Below the pieces are notes generated by a model that saw only the letters and a list, made by a program, of their open reading frames with translations, ran no database searches and was not told where the DNA came from. Of a DNA stretch of 64,000 nucleotides, positions 56,108 to 64,000 are shown one piece after another. Position 1 is the stretch's first letter. The number at the start of each line of letters is the position of its first letter. The position numbers were made by a program, and so were the translations under genes. This DNA is from Ramlibacter aquaticus (GTDB lineage Bacteria > Pseudomonadota > Gammaproteobacteria > Burkholderiales > Burkholderiaceae_C). The DNA is taken from assembly GCF_015159745.1 (NCBI RefSeq), contig NZ_JADDOJ010000009.1:1-64000 (forward strand), written 5' to 3'.

Positions 56108-57088
56108 TCAGATGTCCCCCTGCTGCGCGGTTTCCTCGTTGCGGGGATTGAGGACGGAGTCGATCAGGATGGCCACCAGGAGCACGGTGCCCTTGATGAT
56201 GTTCTGCACCGAATACGACATGTCCAGGATGGTCATGCCGTTGAGCATGGTGCCGATCAGCAGCGTGCCGATGATCACGTTGCTCACGCCGCCCCGGCCA
56301 CCGGTCAGCCCGATGCCGCCCAGCACCACCACCAGCACCACGTCGTAGACCATGGTGGAGTTGTAGACCCGGGTCGGCATGCTGCTGACCGAGGCGGCCA
56401 TCACCACGCCGGCGAACAGGCCGATGAGCGAGGCCAGCACATACTCGAACACCATCAGCGGCCGCGTCGGCAGCCCGGTGGCGCGGGCGCTCATGGGGTT
56501 GTCGCCCATGGCGTAGATCGCGGCGCCGGCACGCACCCGGCGCAGCAGCACGGCCATCACCGCCGAGGCCAGCGCGAACATCACCACCGGCATGGGCACG
56601 CCGGCGATGCCGCCGCGGCCGAACCAGGCGATGGCGTCCAGCGACTGCGGCCATTGCACCACCTCGAGCTGGAAGATGAAGGCCTGGCCCAGGCCGGCCA
56701 GGAACAGGCCGGAGGCCAGGGTGGCGAACAGCGAGGGCACCTCGGCATAGGCGATCAGCCAGCCGTTGAACAGGCCGAAGGCCAGCGACAGGCCCAGGCT
56801 GAGCGCGGCCGCGGTGGCCAGGTCGTGGCCGCCCTGCATGGTCTGCAGCAGCAGGCCGGAGGGCACGGCCAGCGAGGCGATCATGGAGATGTCGATCCCG
56901 CGGCCGATGACCACCACCGCCATCCCCATGCCCAGGATGCCGAGGATGGCCACGTTCTGCACCATGGTCAGCAGGTTGTCTGCCTTGGCGAAGCCGGGCA
57001 GGAACAGGGCGAAGCCGGTGAACAGCAGCAGGAACAGGCCGAACACGATGGTCTGCTGGCTGGCGCGGACTTTGGGGATGCGGGGCAT
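56108..57088 (-). CDS. ABC transporter permease (RbsC-like)
   Basis: A 326-residue permease with about 9 helices and the family loop VIGRGIDISMIASLAVPSG and LGGIGLTGGRGGVSNVIIG. AGGAG lies 9 bases before the ATG at 57088. It is a stand-alone second permease, expected to pair with the fused one. It follows the TetR-ligase gene by 20 bases. Confidence 0.9.
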   Translation of the reverse strand: MPRIPKVRASQQTIVFGLFLLLFTGFALFLPGFAKADNLLTMVQNVAILGILGMGMAVVVIGRGIDISMIASLAVPSGLLLQTMQGGHDLATAAALSLGLSLAFGLFNGWLIAYAEVPSLFATLASGLFLAGLGQAFIFQLEVVQWPQSLDAIAWFGRGGIAGVPMPVVMFALASAVMAVLLRRVRAGAAIYAMGDNPMSARATGLPTRPLMVFEYVLASLIGLFAGVVMAASVSSMPTRVYNSTMVYDVVLVVVLGGIGLTGGRGGVSNVIIGTLLIGTMLNGMTILDMSYSVQNIIKGTVLLVAILIDSVLNPRNEETAQQGDI

Positions 57089-57108
57089 GCGGTGGATCTC
57101 CTGTCGAG

Positions 57109-59409
57109 TCACATCAGGGCCGCGTGCAGCGACTGGCGCAGCTCGCGCTTGACGATCTTGCCGTTCAGGTTGCGCGGCAGCGGCGCGGTGTCGATGGTCC
57201 AGGTCTCCGGCACCGCGTAGTCGGCAATGCGGCCGGTACAGAAGGCCTGCAGGGCCTTGGCCTGGGTGTGCTCGTCGAGCGCGGTCACGGTGACGAATGC
57301 GTGCACGCGCTCGCCCAGCACCGAGCAGGGCACGCCCACCAGGGCGGCCTCCAGCACCGCCGGATGCTCGCTCAGCACGTTCTCGACGGTGGCGCAGAAC
57401 ACCTTGTAGCCGCCGCGGTTGATGACGTCCTTCTTGCGATCCAGGATGCGCACATAGCCCTGCGCGTCGCGCGAGCCGATGTCGCCCGAGCGCCAGAAGC
57501 CTCCCCGGAACTCGCTGGCCGTGGCCTCCGGGTTCTGCCAGTAGCCCTGCACCACCATGGGCCCGGCAATCCAGACCTCGCCGACGTCGCCAGGGGGTAC
57601 CTCGCGCCCGTGCTCGTCCACGATGGAGATCTCGCCGCAGGGCACGACCTGGCCGACGCTGTCGCTTTGCGCCGCCGTCTGGCCGCGCGGCATGATGGTG
57701 GCGGGCGAACAGGTTTCGGTGGCCCCATAGGCGTTCATCAGCACCAGGTCGGGCAGGCGCTGCGCGATGCCCTCGATGGTGGCGGTCGGCATGGGCGCGC
57801 CGCCGTAGGCGCCTATGCGCCAGTGCCGCAGGTCGTGCGAGGCGAAGTCGGCTCGAAGCAGGCACAGGTTGTACATCGCCGGGACCATGATGGTGTGGGT
57901 GATGCGTTCGTCCTGGGCCAGGCGCAGGAAGTCGGCCGCCTTGAAGGCCTCCATGAGGACGATGGCCGCACGGCAATGCAACGCCAGGTAGAGCTGCGCG
58001 ACCAGCCCGGTGACGTGGCTAAGCGGCACCGCCACCAGCGTGCGCTCTTCCTCGCCCAGGCCCATCACCTGCTGGTAATGCATGACCGAATGCACCACGT
58101 TGAGGTGACTGATCATGGCGCCCTTGGGGCGCCCGGTCGTGCCCGAGGTGTAGAGCAGGACAGCGAGGTCTTCCTCCTGCGCGTCGTGCGGCTGCAGCAG
58201 CGGCGGCGCCTGCATGAACTGGGACATGGCAACGAAGCCACGTGCGGCCTGCGCGCCCGTGACCAGACGCAAACGCACACCCGCGAAGGCCGGGCTGTCG
58301 TCCACAAGGTCTGCGAGATCCGGAGCGCTCGCAAGCACTACCGCGCCGGAATTCTCTATAGCGTAGGTGAGTTCGACACCGCGTGCCCGCGCGCTAACAG
58401 GCACCAAAACCGCGCCCATCCAAGCGCAGGCCAGGGCCAGCACCACGAACTCGGCACAGTTGCCCATGTGCACAGCCACACGATCTCCGGGCCGCACTCC
58501 AGAAGCATGCAGACCACCCGCGCAGCAGGAGGCGGCGTGGTGCAACTCGCGCCAGCACAAGCGCAACGGCCCGAAGACCAGGGCAGTAGCCTCGGGGCTG
58601 CGTTCCAGCGCGCTGGACAGCATGCGCGCGAGGTTTCGCGGCCGCTCGGCATAGCAGCGCACGAAGCGGTCGCCGAAGTGGGTCTCGCGCCGCGTCTGGG
58701 GCATTTGCAACTCCGGAGAGGAAGGAGATGAGGCGGTTCGAAGACCAGGAGCTGACAGCACGCCGCGCGAGAGCATGTCCACGCCATGGCGGATTGCGTC
58801 CTCCAGGGCCTTGGGGCTGTGCTGGCCGGGCCGGTACCAGCGCCCGATGCCGCTGATTGCGCCGACCACGGTGAAGGCCGCCACCGCCGCATCGCCGGGG
58901 GCAATCCAGCCCTGCGCCATGCCCTGGCCGATCATGTCTCGAAAGGCCTCGTCCACCTGCCGGCGGCCTGCCCGCAACGCGCGCCGACGCTCGTCGGGCA
59001 GTGGGTCTTCACCGACGCGGATCACGCACTGACCAAAGTCGCCGGTGACCACCTCGGCATATAGCGTGACCGCGGCGAGCAAGCGCTCTCGCCCGACCAG
59101 TCCTGCCGCGTCCAACGCGGCCAGGCCCTGGTGGAAGGCGGCCAGCCCACGTTCCAAGCACCCAAAGAGGATGTCTTCCTTGCAATCGATGTAGTAGTAG
59201 AGCGTGGGCTTGGTGACGCCCAGGCTGCGTGCAATGTCGTCAACCGAGGTGCCCTGGAAGCCCTGAGAGGTGAAGAGGCGTGCCGCAGCGAGGAGCAGCG
59301 CATCCTTCTTGGCTTCGCGAGACCCGGCGCGCTCGCGGGCAGCCCACGGGGCGGCCGGTGCGCGGACTCGGGATTCCGGTGAGCGGTGGGGGGCCAGCAC
59401 GGTCTCCAA
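57109..59409 (-). CDS. Fusion: TetR regulator with AMP-dependent acyl-CoA ligase
   Basis: A single 766-residue frame. Residues about 33-82 form a TetR helix-turn-helix (FQGTSVDDIARSLGVTKPTL) with a ligand-type helical domain up to about 225. After a Ser/Pro linker (SAPGLRTASSPSSPEL) residues about 235-766 form an acyl-activating enzyme: P-loop VLLYTSGTTGRPKG (about 421-434), YGATETCS (about 565), GDIGSRDAQGYVRILDRKK and the final catalytic lysine in NLNGKIVKREL. No stop or start-site signal was seen between the halves, though a start at MPQTRRETH could give a separate ligase. It heads the ABC operon. Confidence 0.85.
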   Translation of the reverse strand: METVLAPHRSPESRVRAPAAPWAARERAGSREAKKDALLLAAARLFTSQGFQGTSVDDIARSLGVTKPTLYYYIDCKEDILFGCLERGLAAFHQGLAALDAAGLVGRERLLAAVTLYAEVVTGDFGQCVIRVGEDPLPDERRRALRAGRRQVDEAFRDMIGQGMAQGWIAPGDAAVAAFTVVGAISGIGRWYRPGQHSPKALEDAIRHGVDMLSRGVLSAPGLRTASSPSSPELQMPQTRRETHFGDRFVRCYAERPRNLARMLSSALERSPEATALVFGPLRLCWRELHHAASCCAGGLHASGVRPGDRVAVHMGNCAEFVVLALACAWMGAVLVPVSARARGVELTYAIENSGAVVLASAPDLADLVDDSPAFAGVRLRLVTGAQAARGFVAMSQFMQAPPLLQPHDAQEEDLAVLLYTSGTTGRPKGAMISHLNVVHSVMHYQQVMGLGEEERTLVAVPLSHVTGLVAQLYLALHCRAAIVLMEAFKAADFLRLAQDERITHTIMVPAMYNLCLLRADFASHDLRHWRIGAYGGAPMPTATIEGIAQRLPDLVLMNAYGATETCSPATIMPRGQTAAQSDSVGQVVPCGEISIVDEHGREVPPGDVGEVWIAGPMVVQGYWQNPEATASEFRGGFWRSGDIGSRDAQGYVRILDRKKDVINRGGYKVFCATVENVLSEHPAVLEAALVGVPCSVLGERVHAFVTVTALDEHTQAKALQAFCTGRIADYAVPETWTIDTAPLPRNLNGKIVKRELRQSLHAALM

Positions 59410-59900
59410 GCTCGGTTACCGATGAGTAACCTTCTTTACCGGGAAACGATAGGTGAAGCTCGGCGAGGTGAAGTCAGGACAAACCCTTCGCTGCAGTGCG
59501 CAACAAAACCCGGGCCACGCATACGTACTCATCACTGATTCCTAATGTTCATCGCAGAGCAGGGGCCGCAACGCCCACCGACTGATATGGAACCTTTGCA
59601 GGCCGGACTTCCTCGGCTTGAAGTGGCCTGCGACGCGAAGCGCGTGTCGCCGCGTGTCCGATGTGTGGGGCCTTGCACTCCACGTTCCAGTCAGATGTGG
59701 ACCTTTTTTTGAAGCTGGCTTATAGTCAAAACACGCTCGGCAAACAAAGATCGACGATGTGACAGGCGGCCATTTGACGAGTGGCGCCATTTGGCTTCGG
59801 TTGTCACAGGCGCGCACTCGCATGAGCAGAGGCTGTTGCCTCTGAAAACGACGAACACACCACGTTTGTCGCCGACCCAAACCCTCTGGGTCACACAGAC
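59410..59900. other. Intergenic region right of the ABC operon
   Basis: Close to 500 bases. The part next to 59409 should hold the promoter of the TetR-ligase operon; the short imperfect symmetric sequence GGTTACCGATGAGTAACC (59413-59430) is a good operator candidate. I see no supported gene in the rest, only a T run at 59703-59709. Confidence 0.4.
59413..59430. promoter_or_regulatory. Palindromic operator candidate for the TetR-ligase fusion
   Basis: GGTTAC at 59413-59418 and GTAACC at 59425-59430 are exact inverted copies with a 6-base spacer, directly upstream of the fusion gene. TetR-type proteins often bind such a palindrome at their own promoter. Binding is inferred. Confidence 0.5.
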
Positions 59901-59904
59901 CGTT

Positions 59905-59955
59905 TTGGCACTCCGAAGCCAAGGGTCGTGGGTTCGATCCCCGCCAGCCGCGCCA
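59905..59955 (+). other. 3' part of a tRNA-Arg (CCG) gene
   Basis: The anticodon arm (TTGGC ... CCGAA ... GCCAA), T arm (GTGGGTTCGATCCCCGC) and a 3' CGCCA end are readable, but the expected 5' half (acceptor strand and D arm) is not found upstream, and the anticodon loop has one extra base. tRNA 3' ends are classical integrase attachment sites, and a leftover 3' fragment is what one end of an integrated element looks like. Confidence 0.65.
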
Positions 59956-60004
59956 AGCCTTGCACACAGACACAGTGGGCGCCCACAAAGCCGAGCGCCG
60001 ACGG

Positions 60005-61144
60005 TCAGCCCTCTCGGGGCACCCCGACGAGGGCCTTTGCCTCGTCGAGAAAAGCCTGCCGCTCGTCGGTCGACGGCAATTCCGAGGCCAGTGCGTCCAG
60101 CAGCGCCTGCACATCACAGGCCCGTTCCGCTTCGCGCTCCACGAGGAGCCGGGCCAGGGGCCCGATGTGAACCGCCAACACATGCTCCAGCGCCGCCAGA
60201 ACCCCGGCGCGCCCGTCGAAGAGAAGGCTTGCGGCGTCGCCCACCTGCTCCGACGCCGCTGCACGCAGCGCGTCCTGGAATTCGGCGACTGACTGCGGGC
60301 GCTTCGTCGGCTCCACGGCCAGCGCCCAGTCGATGGCTTCCAGCAGCCGATGCCCAAAGACCGAGGCGTTGCCCAGTTCGCGCGCCGGCGGCATCCCGTC
60401 GCCGTGAACCCGCACGATGGCGTCCTGTGGTGCGGCGCCTGTGACCATGCGATACAGCACGCCACCCAGGCTGTACAGGTCCGTCCAGGGACCGTAGTAG
60501 CCCTTGGCGTGGTACTGCTCGATGGGCGCATAGCCCGGGCTGAACACGGAGGTCATGTCGTGGCCGGGAACGACCCGGCGGGCCGCGCCGAAGTCGAGCA
60601 GCACGGGCGTTCCGTCCGCCCGCATGCAGATGTTGGAGGGCTTGATGTCACGGTGGAGGATGCCAGCGGCGTGCACGGCCGCCAGCCCGTGCAGCAGCGA
60701 CTGCGCGAACCCCAGCACGACGCCGCGGCGCATGGGCCCGTGCGCGCCCAACCAGCGCGAGAGGGGCTCACCGCCTTCGTACTCCATGACGATGTAGGCC
60801 GTGCCCCGGTCGCGGAAGTAACGCATGACGCGCACCACGCTGGCGTGTCGCAGGCTGGCCAGCGCCCGGGCCTCTTCCAGGAAACGGTCCAGGCCCCACT
60901 GGAAGGTCGAGGCGGCGACCGGTTCCGCGTCGGTTACGTGCACCGAATCATCCTGTCCGCGCACCACTCCCTGTCGCGGGAAGTACTCCTTGAGTGCCAC
61001 CTCCAGGCCCAGGTCCTCATCCTCGGCGAGGTAGGTGATGCCAAAGCCGCCAATGCCCAGTGTCTTCTGGACCCGGTAGTCGCCGACCTGTTCCCCGGGC
61101 GGCAGCGCGCGCCTGGGTGCCTGTGCAAGGTTCATGGAGCTCAT
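60005..61144 (-). CDS. Eukaryote-type Ser/Thr protein kinase
   Basis: A 379-residue kinase with domain about residues 22-290. Motifs seen: GIGGFGITYLA (P-loop), the lysine in VALKEYF, catalytic HRDIKPSNICM, the metal-binding DFGAAR and the substrate-side FSPGYAPIEQY. The C-terminal 90 residues are helical and without membrane segment, so it is cytoplasmic. It is the last gene of a three-gene operon and lies 13 bases after the haem-type sensor gene, suggesting that it acts downstream of that sensor. Confidence 0.9.
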   Translation of the reverse strand: MSSMNLAQAPRRALPPGEQVGDYRVQKTLGIGGFGITYLAEDEDLGLEVALKEYFPRQGVVRGQDDSVHVTDAEPVAASTFQWGLDRFLEEARALASLRHASVVRVMRYFRDRGTAYIVMEYEGGEPLSRWLGAHGPMRRGVVLGFAQSLLHGLAAVHAAGILHRDIKPSNICMRADGTPVLLDFGAARRVVPGHDMTSVFSPGYAPIEQYHAKGYYGPWTDLYSLGGVLYRMVTGAAPQDAIVRVHGDGMPPARELGNASVFGHRLLEAIDWALAVEPTKRPQSVAEFQDALRAAASEQVGDAASLLFDGRAGVLAALEHVLAVHIGPLARLLVEREAERACDVQALLDALASELPSTDERQAFLDEAKALVGVPREG

Positions 61145-61157
61145 AGGTACGCCGGAC

Positions 61158-62036
61158 TCAGTGCTTGCTCAGCATCTGCATGGCCTTTTCAAGGCTGCGA
61201 CGCAGGCGGTTAAAGGAATTCGCCAAGGTGGCGATCTCGTCATGGCCCCGCGCCGTCAACTCCGGCAACTGGAAGTCGCCGGTGCTGACCCGGTCCGCGG
61301 CCACCGAAAGCCGCCGTACCGGCGCAACGATGAGCCAGGAGAGCATGAGATTGAGCACGACGAACAGCGCGGCGAACACCCCCAGAAGCGAGACCATGAA
61401 GGTCTGAAGCGCCTGCTGAGCCCGGGCCAGCGGCACCTCCATCGGCACGGTCACGACCTGGGCGCCCACGGTTTCGCCGTGCTGCCAGCCGAAGCCCCCG
61501 CGATCGCCATAGATGCGCCGCATGGAGGGCGGGGCTGCGGCGGGCGTGCTGTGGCACTGCAGGCACGCACCGTTGGAAATGCGGATCGGGCGGGCGATGT
61601 ACAGCACAGGCCTCGATCCGTCGAGCTGGCCCACGGCTTCAGTTTCCTTGGCGCTGGTGCGAAAGCGTTCCACCAGGTCGACCTCCCAGCCGTTGGCGAG
61701 ATCGCGCGGATTGGTCGGGTTGAGCACCGCTTCCTTGTACCTGTAGCCCGGGTGGGTCCCCCGCAGCGCTGCGAGGGTCTCCGTTGCCGCGTACGCCGGC
61801 ACGGTCTGGGGCAGAAAACGCTGCTCCATCTGCGGCGCAAGGAAGGGCCTCACCTGGTCGACGGTGTAGGTGCGCACGGCGATGGCCGCTTCCATCATCA
61901 GGCCGGCCTCGCGCAGCACCTCCTCGCGCGCGTTGGCCTTCAGGCGGCGGTCCACCACCCATCCGGCCAGGGCCATGCCCGCGAGCAGCACGCCGGCCAG
62001 CGCGAAGTTGAACTTCATCCGCAATCCCAGCTTCAT
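61158..62036 (-). CDS. HAMP sensor with DUF3365/Tll0287-like CxxCH domain
   Basis: A 292-residue membrane sensor. Two membrane helices (residues about 8-28 and 213-240) enclose a periplasmic domain of the DUF3365 type with C-L-Q-C-H in NGACLQCHSTPAA, which would bind a c-type haem. A HAMP domain (about 235-290: PVRRLSVAADRVSTGDFQLP) ends the protein; no kinase or cyclase domain follows. It has an input and a transmitter but no output, so the kinase gene next to it is the natural partner. Start ATG 62036. Confidence 0.8.
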   Translation of the reverse strand: MKLGLRMKFNFALAGVLLAGMALAGWVVDRRLKANAREEVLREAGLMMEAAIAVRTYTVDQVRPFLAPQMEQRFLPQTVPAYAATETLAALRGTHPGYRYKEAVLNPTNPRDLANGWEVDLVERFRTSAKETEAVGQLDGSRPVLYIARPIRISNGACLQCHSTPAAAPPSMRRIYGDRGGFGWQHGETVGAQVVTVPMEVPLARAQQALQTFMVSLLGVFAALFVVLNLMLSWLIVAPVRRLSVAADRVSTGDFQLPELTARGHDEIATLANSFNRLRRSLEKAMQMLSKH

Positions 62037-62073
62037 CGGACGCGCCCCCGGCACCTCATGAATGCCCACGGCG

Positions 62074-63942
62074 CTACTGCACGCAGACCGCGGTCAGCAG
62101 GGAGCTTCCGGGCCAGGAGGCCATGGTCTGGTTCAGGGCACCGACGTTCAGGTTCAGGACCCAGTAGTAGCCCGCCTTGCCCGAGTAGGCCTCCTGGGAC
62201 CAGAGGAAGCCGCCCACGTTGCCCAGCTCGGACTGCAGGGCCAGGAGGTCCGCGTTGTAGGGCAAGCGCAGCCCGGCACTGTGGCAGATCGCGTTGGCGT
62301 CCGCCCAGTTGTAGCTGCCGGGTGCCCGGTACCACTTCAGGGAGGCCGCGCTGAACGGGGCCGCAAGGCACACGACGTTGCCCCCCGTGACGGTGCCCAG
62401 GGTCGTGCCCGTGCTCGACGCGACCATGCCGCAGGGCTCGCTGGCCGGGCCGGGGGCGGGCGTGACGGTCAGCGCATAGGCGCTGCCATACGGCACGGGC
62501 GTGGGCAGGGTGTAGCTGCCGTTGGCGGAGAGGTCCAGGGTGTCGCCGTTCACGGTGTTCGTCACCTTGACCGTGGCCCCGGAGGCCAGCCCGCTGAGCG
62601 TGCCGCCGACGAGATAGTTGTTCACCGTGCAGTTCACCAGCACGCTGCTGACCGCCTGGGTGACGCCCGTTCCCTGGCCTTGCTCCACGCTGCAGGTCTG
62701 CCCCGTCGGCTGCGTGGACACGGTGACCGCATAGCTGCCGCCCCAGGCCACCGGAATCCCGAAGGTGAAGCTGCCGTTCGCCTTGAGGGTGAGTGCGTCG
62801 GCGCCGTTGTTGCTCAGGGTGACCTGGCTGCCCGCGCTGAGGCCGGACATCGCCCCGCCGATGGCGTAGCTGTTGGTCGAGCAGGTCAGCGCCACGCTGC
62901 TGACGTTGGCGGCCAGCGCCGTACCGCTGCCGCTGCCGGCACTGACGGAGCAGGTCTGCCCGGCCGGCTGCTGGGTCACCGTGACCTGGTAGCTGCTGCC
63001 CCAGGGCAAGGCGGTGGGGAACTGGAAGGACCCGTTGGCCGAAAGCGTCAGCAGCTCGCCGCCGTTGTTGGCGACGACCACCTGCTGGCCGGAGGCCAGC
63101 CCGTTGAGCGAGCCACCGATGGAGAAGGTCAGCGCGCTGCAGACGACCTGCACGTCCTGCACGTCCGCCACCACGCCGGCCGCGCTGCCGCTGCCCGCGG
63201 CGACGGCGCAGGCCTGGCCGACCGGCTGGCTGCCCACGGTGACAGCGTAGCTGCCGTCGAAGGGCAGGCTGCCCGCGAAGGTGAAGGGCCCGTCGGCCAG
63301 GACCGTGAGGGGGTCGCCCAGGTTGTTCAGCAGGGTGAGCTGGGCACCGGGCGCGAGGCCGGTGACGGTGCCGCCCAGGGTGAAGGCCAAGGCGCGGCAG
63401 ACCACCTGCACGCTGGGCACCTCCGCCACCACGCCCGTGCTGCTGCCGGCCGTCACGGTGCAGGATTGGCCCGGGGGCTGGTTGCCCACGGTCACGGCGT
63501 AGCTGCCGTTCCAGGGGATGGGGTTGCTGAAGCTGAAGGCCCCATTGGCGAGGACGGGCAGCGCATCGCCCTGGTTGTTGAGCAGGGTGATCTGGGCACC
63601 CGGGGGCAGGCCGGTCACCGAGCCGGCGAGCGTGAAAGCGCGTGCACCGCAGCTCACGCGCACGCTGTCCACCGGTGCGTTCACCTGGTTGCCGAAGCCC
63701 GCCGCGACGGTGCAGGTCTGGGTGGCCGGCTGCGTGCCCACCGTGACCTCGTAGCTGCCGCCCAGCGGGGCCGACTTCGTGAAGTGGAACGACCCGTTCT
63801 CTGACAGGGTCACCGGGTCGCCGCGCTGGTTGAGCAGCGTCACCTGCGCACCCGGCGCGAGCCCGCTGAGCGTGCCGCCGATCTGGAACTCCGCGGGGTT
63901 GTCGCTGCAGGCCGCGACCAGCGCCGCCAGCACGAGCGCCAT
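62074..63942 (-). CDS. Six-repeat surface lipoprotein with a lectin-like C-terminus
   Basis: At least 622 residues; the frame stays open to the window edge, so the true start may lie outside. The leader ends in V-A-A-C (lipobox). Six repeats of about 85 residues follow, each with IGGTLSGLAPGAQVTLLNN-like openings, ANGSFxF, SYxVTV, QPxGQxC and a second cysteine, which suggests immunoglobulin-like modules with one disulphide each. The final 95 residues (WYRAPGSYNWADANAICHSA; GLRLPYNADLLALQSEL; GGFLWSQEAY) resemble a C-type lectin-like/DUF1566 fold. Likely an outer-surface adhesin or sensor. It precedes the sensor gene by 37 bases. Confidence 0.8.
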   Translation of the reverse strand: MALVLAALVAACSDNPAEFQIGGTLSGLAPGAQVTLLNQRGDPVTLSENGSFHFTKSAPLGGSYEVTVGTQPATQTCTVAAGFGNQVNAPVDSVRVSCGARAFTLAGSVTGLPPGAQITLLNNQGDALPVLANGAFSFSNPIPWNGSYAVTVGNQPPGQSCTVTAGSSTGVVAEVPSVQVVCRALAFTLGGTVTGLAPGAQLTLLNNLGDPLTVLADGPFTFAGSLPFDGSYAVTVGSQPVGQACAVAAGSGSAAGVVADVQDVQVVCSALTFSIGGSLNGLASGQQVVVANNGGELLTLSANGSFQFPTALPWGSSYQVTVTQQPAGQTCSVSAGSGSGTALAANVSSVALTCSTNSYAIGGAMSGLSAGSQVTLSNNGADALTLKANGSFTFGIPVAWGGSYAVTVSTQPTGQTCSVEQGQGTGVTQAVSSVLVNCTVNNYLVGGTLSGLASGATVKVTNTVNGDTLDLSANGSYTLPTPVPYGSAYALTVTPAPGPASEPCGMVASSTGTTLGTVTGGNVVCLAAPFSAASLKWYRAPGSYNWADANAICHSAGLRLPYNADLLALQSELGNVGGFLWSQEAYSGKAGYYWVLNLNVGALNQTMASWPGSSLLTAVCVQ

Positions 63943-64000
63943 GCGGCAACCGACACGGTGGAGGCGCCAGGCCGGGTGGGCGCGGGAGAGGCCGGAACGG

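Noticed and set aside
56108..57976. 622-codon minus-strand frame
   Set aside because: Only the 326-residue permease part from 57088 is real; the rest shadows the ligase.
59542..60531. 329-codon minus-strand frame with GWRGSNPRPLAS
   Set aside because: The phrase is the usual mistranslation of a tRNA 3' end, and the rest is a shadow of the kinase gene in another frame.

Overview
The window is 64 kb of high-GC DNA from a proteobacterium. Gene content points to a betaproteobacterium of the order Burkholderiales, perhaps Comamonadaceae-like: Kdp potassium system with KdpF, archaic Csu-type pili, a DUF3494/OmpA pair, ribose-type ABC transporters, and many small Burkholderiales-style orphan proteins. 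That assignment is inference from gene families, not from a marker gene. By eye, the stretches 1-16 kb, 22-24 kb and 45-50 kb are less GC-rich than 24-42 kb and 50-64 kb, and they carry the mobile genes.

Region by region. (1) 0.1-2.6 kb: an integron. An integron-type integrase (790-1773) sits behind a LexA/SOS box, an attI-like site lies at 501-557, and a first cassette gene for a membrane protein reads leftwards out of the window. A frameshifted DUF3800 gene follows the integrase. (2) 2.9-4.4 kb: an Abi-alpha (DUF4393) gene with a secreted small protein, and a tiny lipoprotein-like gene. (3) 4.7-15 kb: a genomic-island module with an XRE-type repressor, two operator-like repeats, an excisionase overlapping a tyrosine integrase, and then many small orphan genes, several below 60 residues and easily missed. 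(4) 15.4-22.9 kb: a class II aldolase, a TonB-dependent receptor with a YncE-like propeller, two outer/inner membrane proteins and a three-gene overlapping operon of unknown role. (5) 23.0-23.7 kb: relics of an IS481 transposase and of an integrase. (6) 23.9-32.2 kb: the complete kdp operon (a small leader gene, kdpF, A, B, C, D, E), with a KdpE-like operator. (7) 33.0-35.4 kb: a decayed second copy of the TonB-receptor plug domain, an OmpA-type porin and an ice-binding-like lipoprotein. (8) 35.9-41.2 kb: a Csu-type chaperone-usher pilus operon. (9) 41.3-45.2 kb: a YdeI-like gene, a truncated DoxX gene fused at a breakpoint to a 310-bp copy of the 5.3-kb integrase, and an IS21-family element. 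(10) 45.2-49.9 kb: a 1252-residue protein whose C-terminal part carries the tyrosine-recombinase residues, coupled to a 299-residue partner. (11) 50.1-59.4 kb: a six-gene operon made of a ribose-type ABC transporter with a permease fused to a propeller, a second propeller, and a TetR regulator fused to an acyl-CoA/AMP ligase. (12) 59.9 kb: the 3' part of a tRNA-Arg. (13) 60.0-64 kb: a Ser/Thr kinase, a haem-type (CxxCH) HAMP sensor and a six-repeat surface lipoprotein in one operon.

How it fits together. The window records repeated insertion into a chromosome: an integron, an integrase island, two relics, an IS21 copy sitting at a rearrangement breakpoint, a coupled giant recombinase pair and a tRNA fragment. 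The metabolic islands between them are intact. The strongest candidates for something undescribed are the giant recombinase pair (45.2-49.9 kb), the TetR-ligase and permease-propeller fusions in the ABC operon, and the kinase/haem-sensor/repeat-lipoprotein operon at the right edge.
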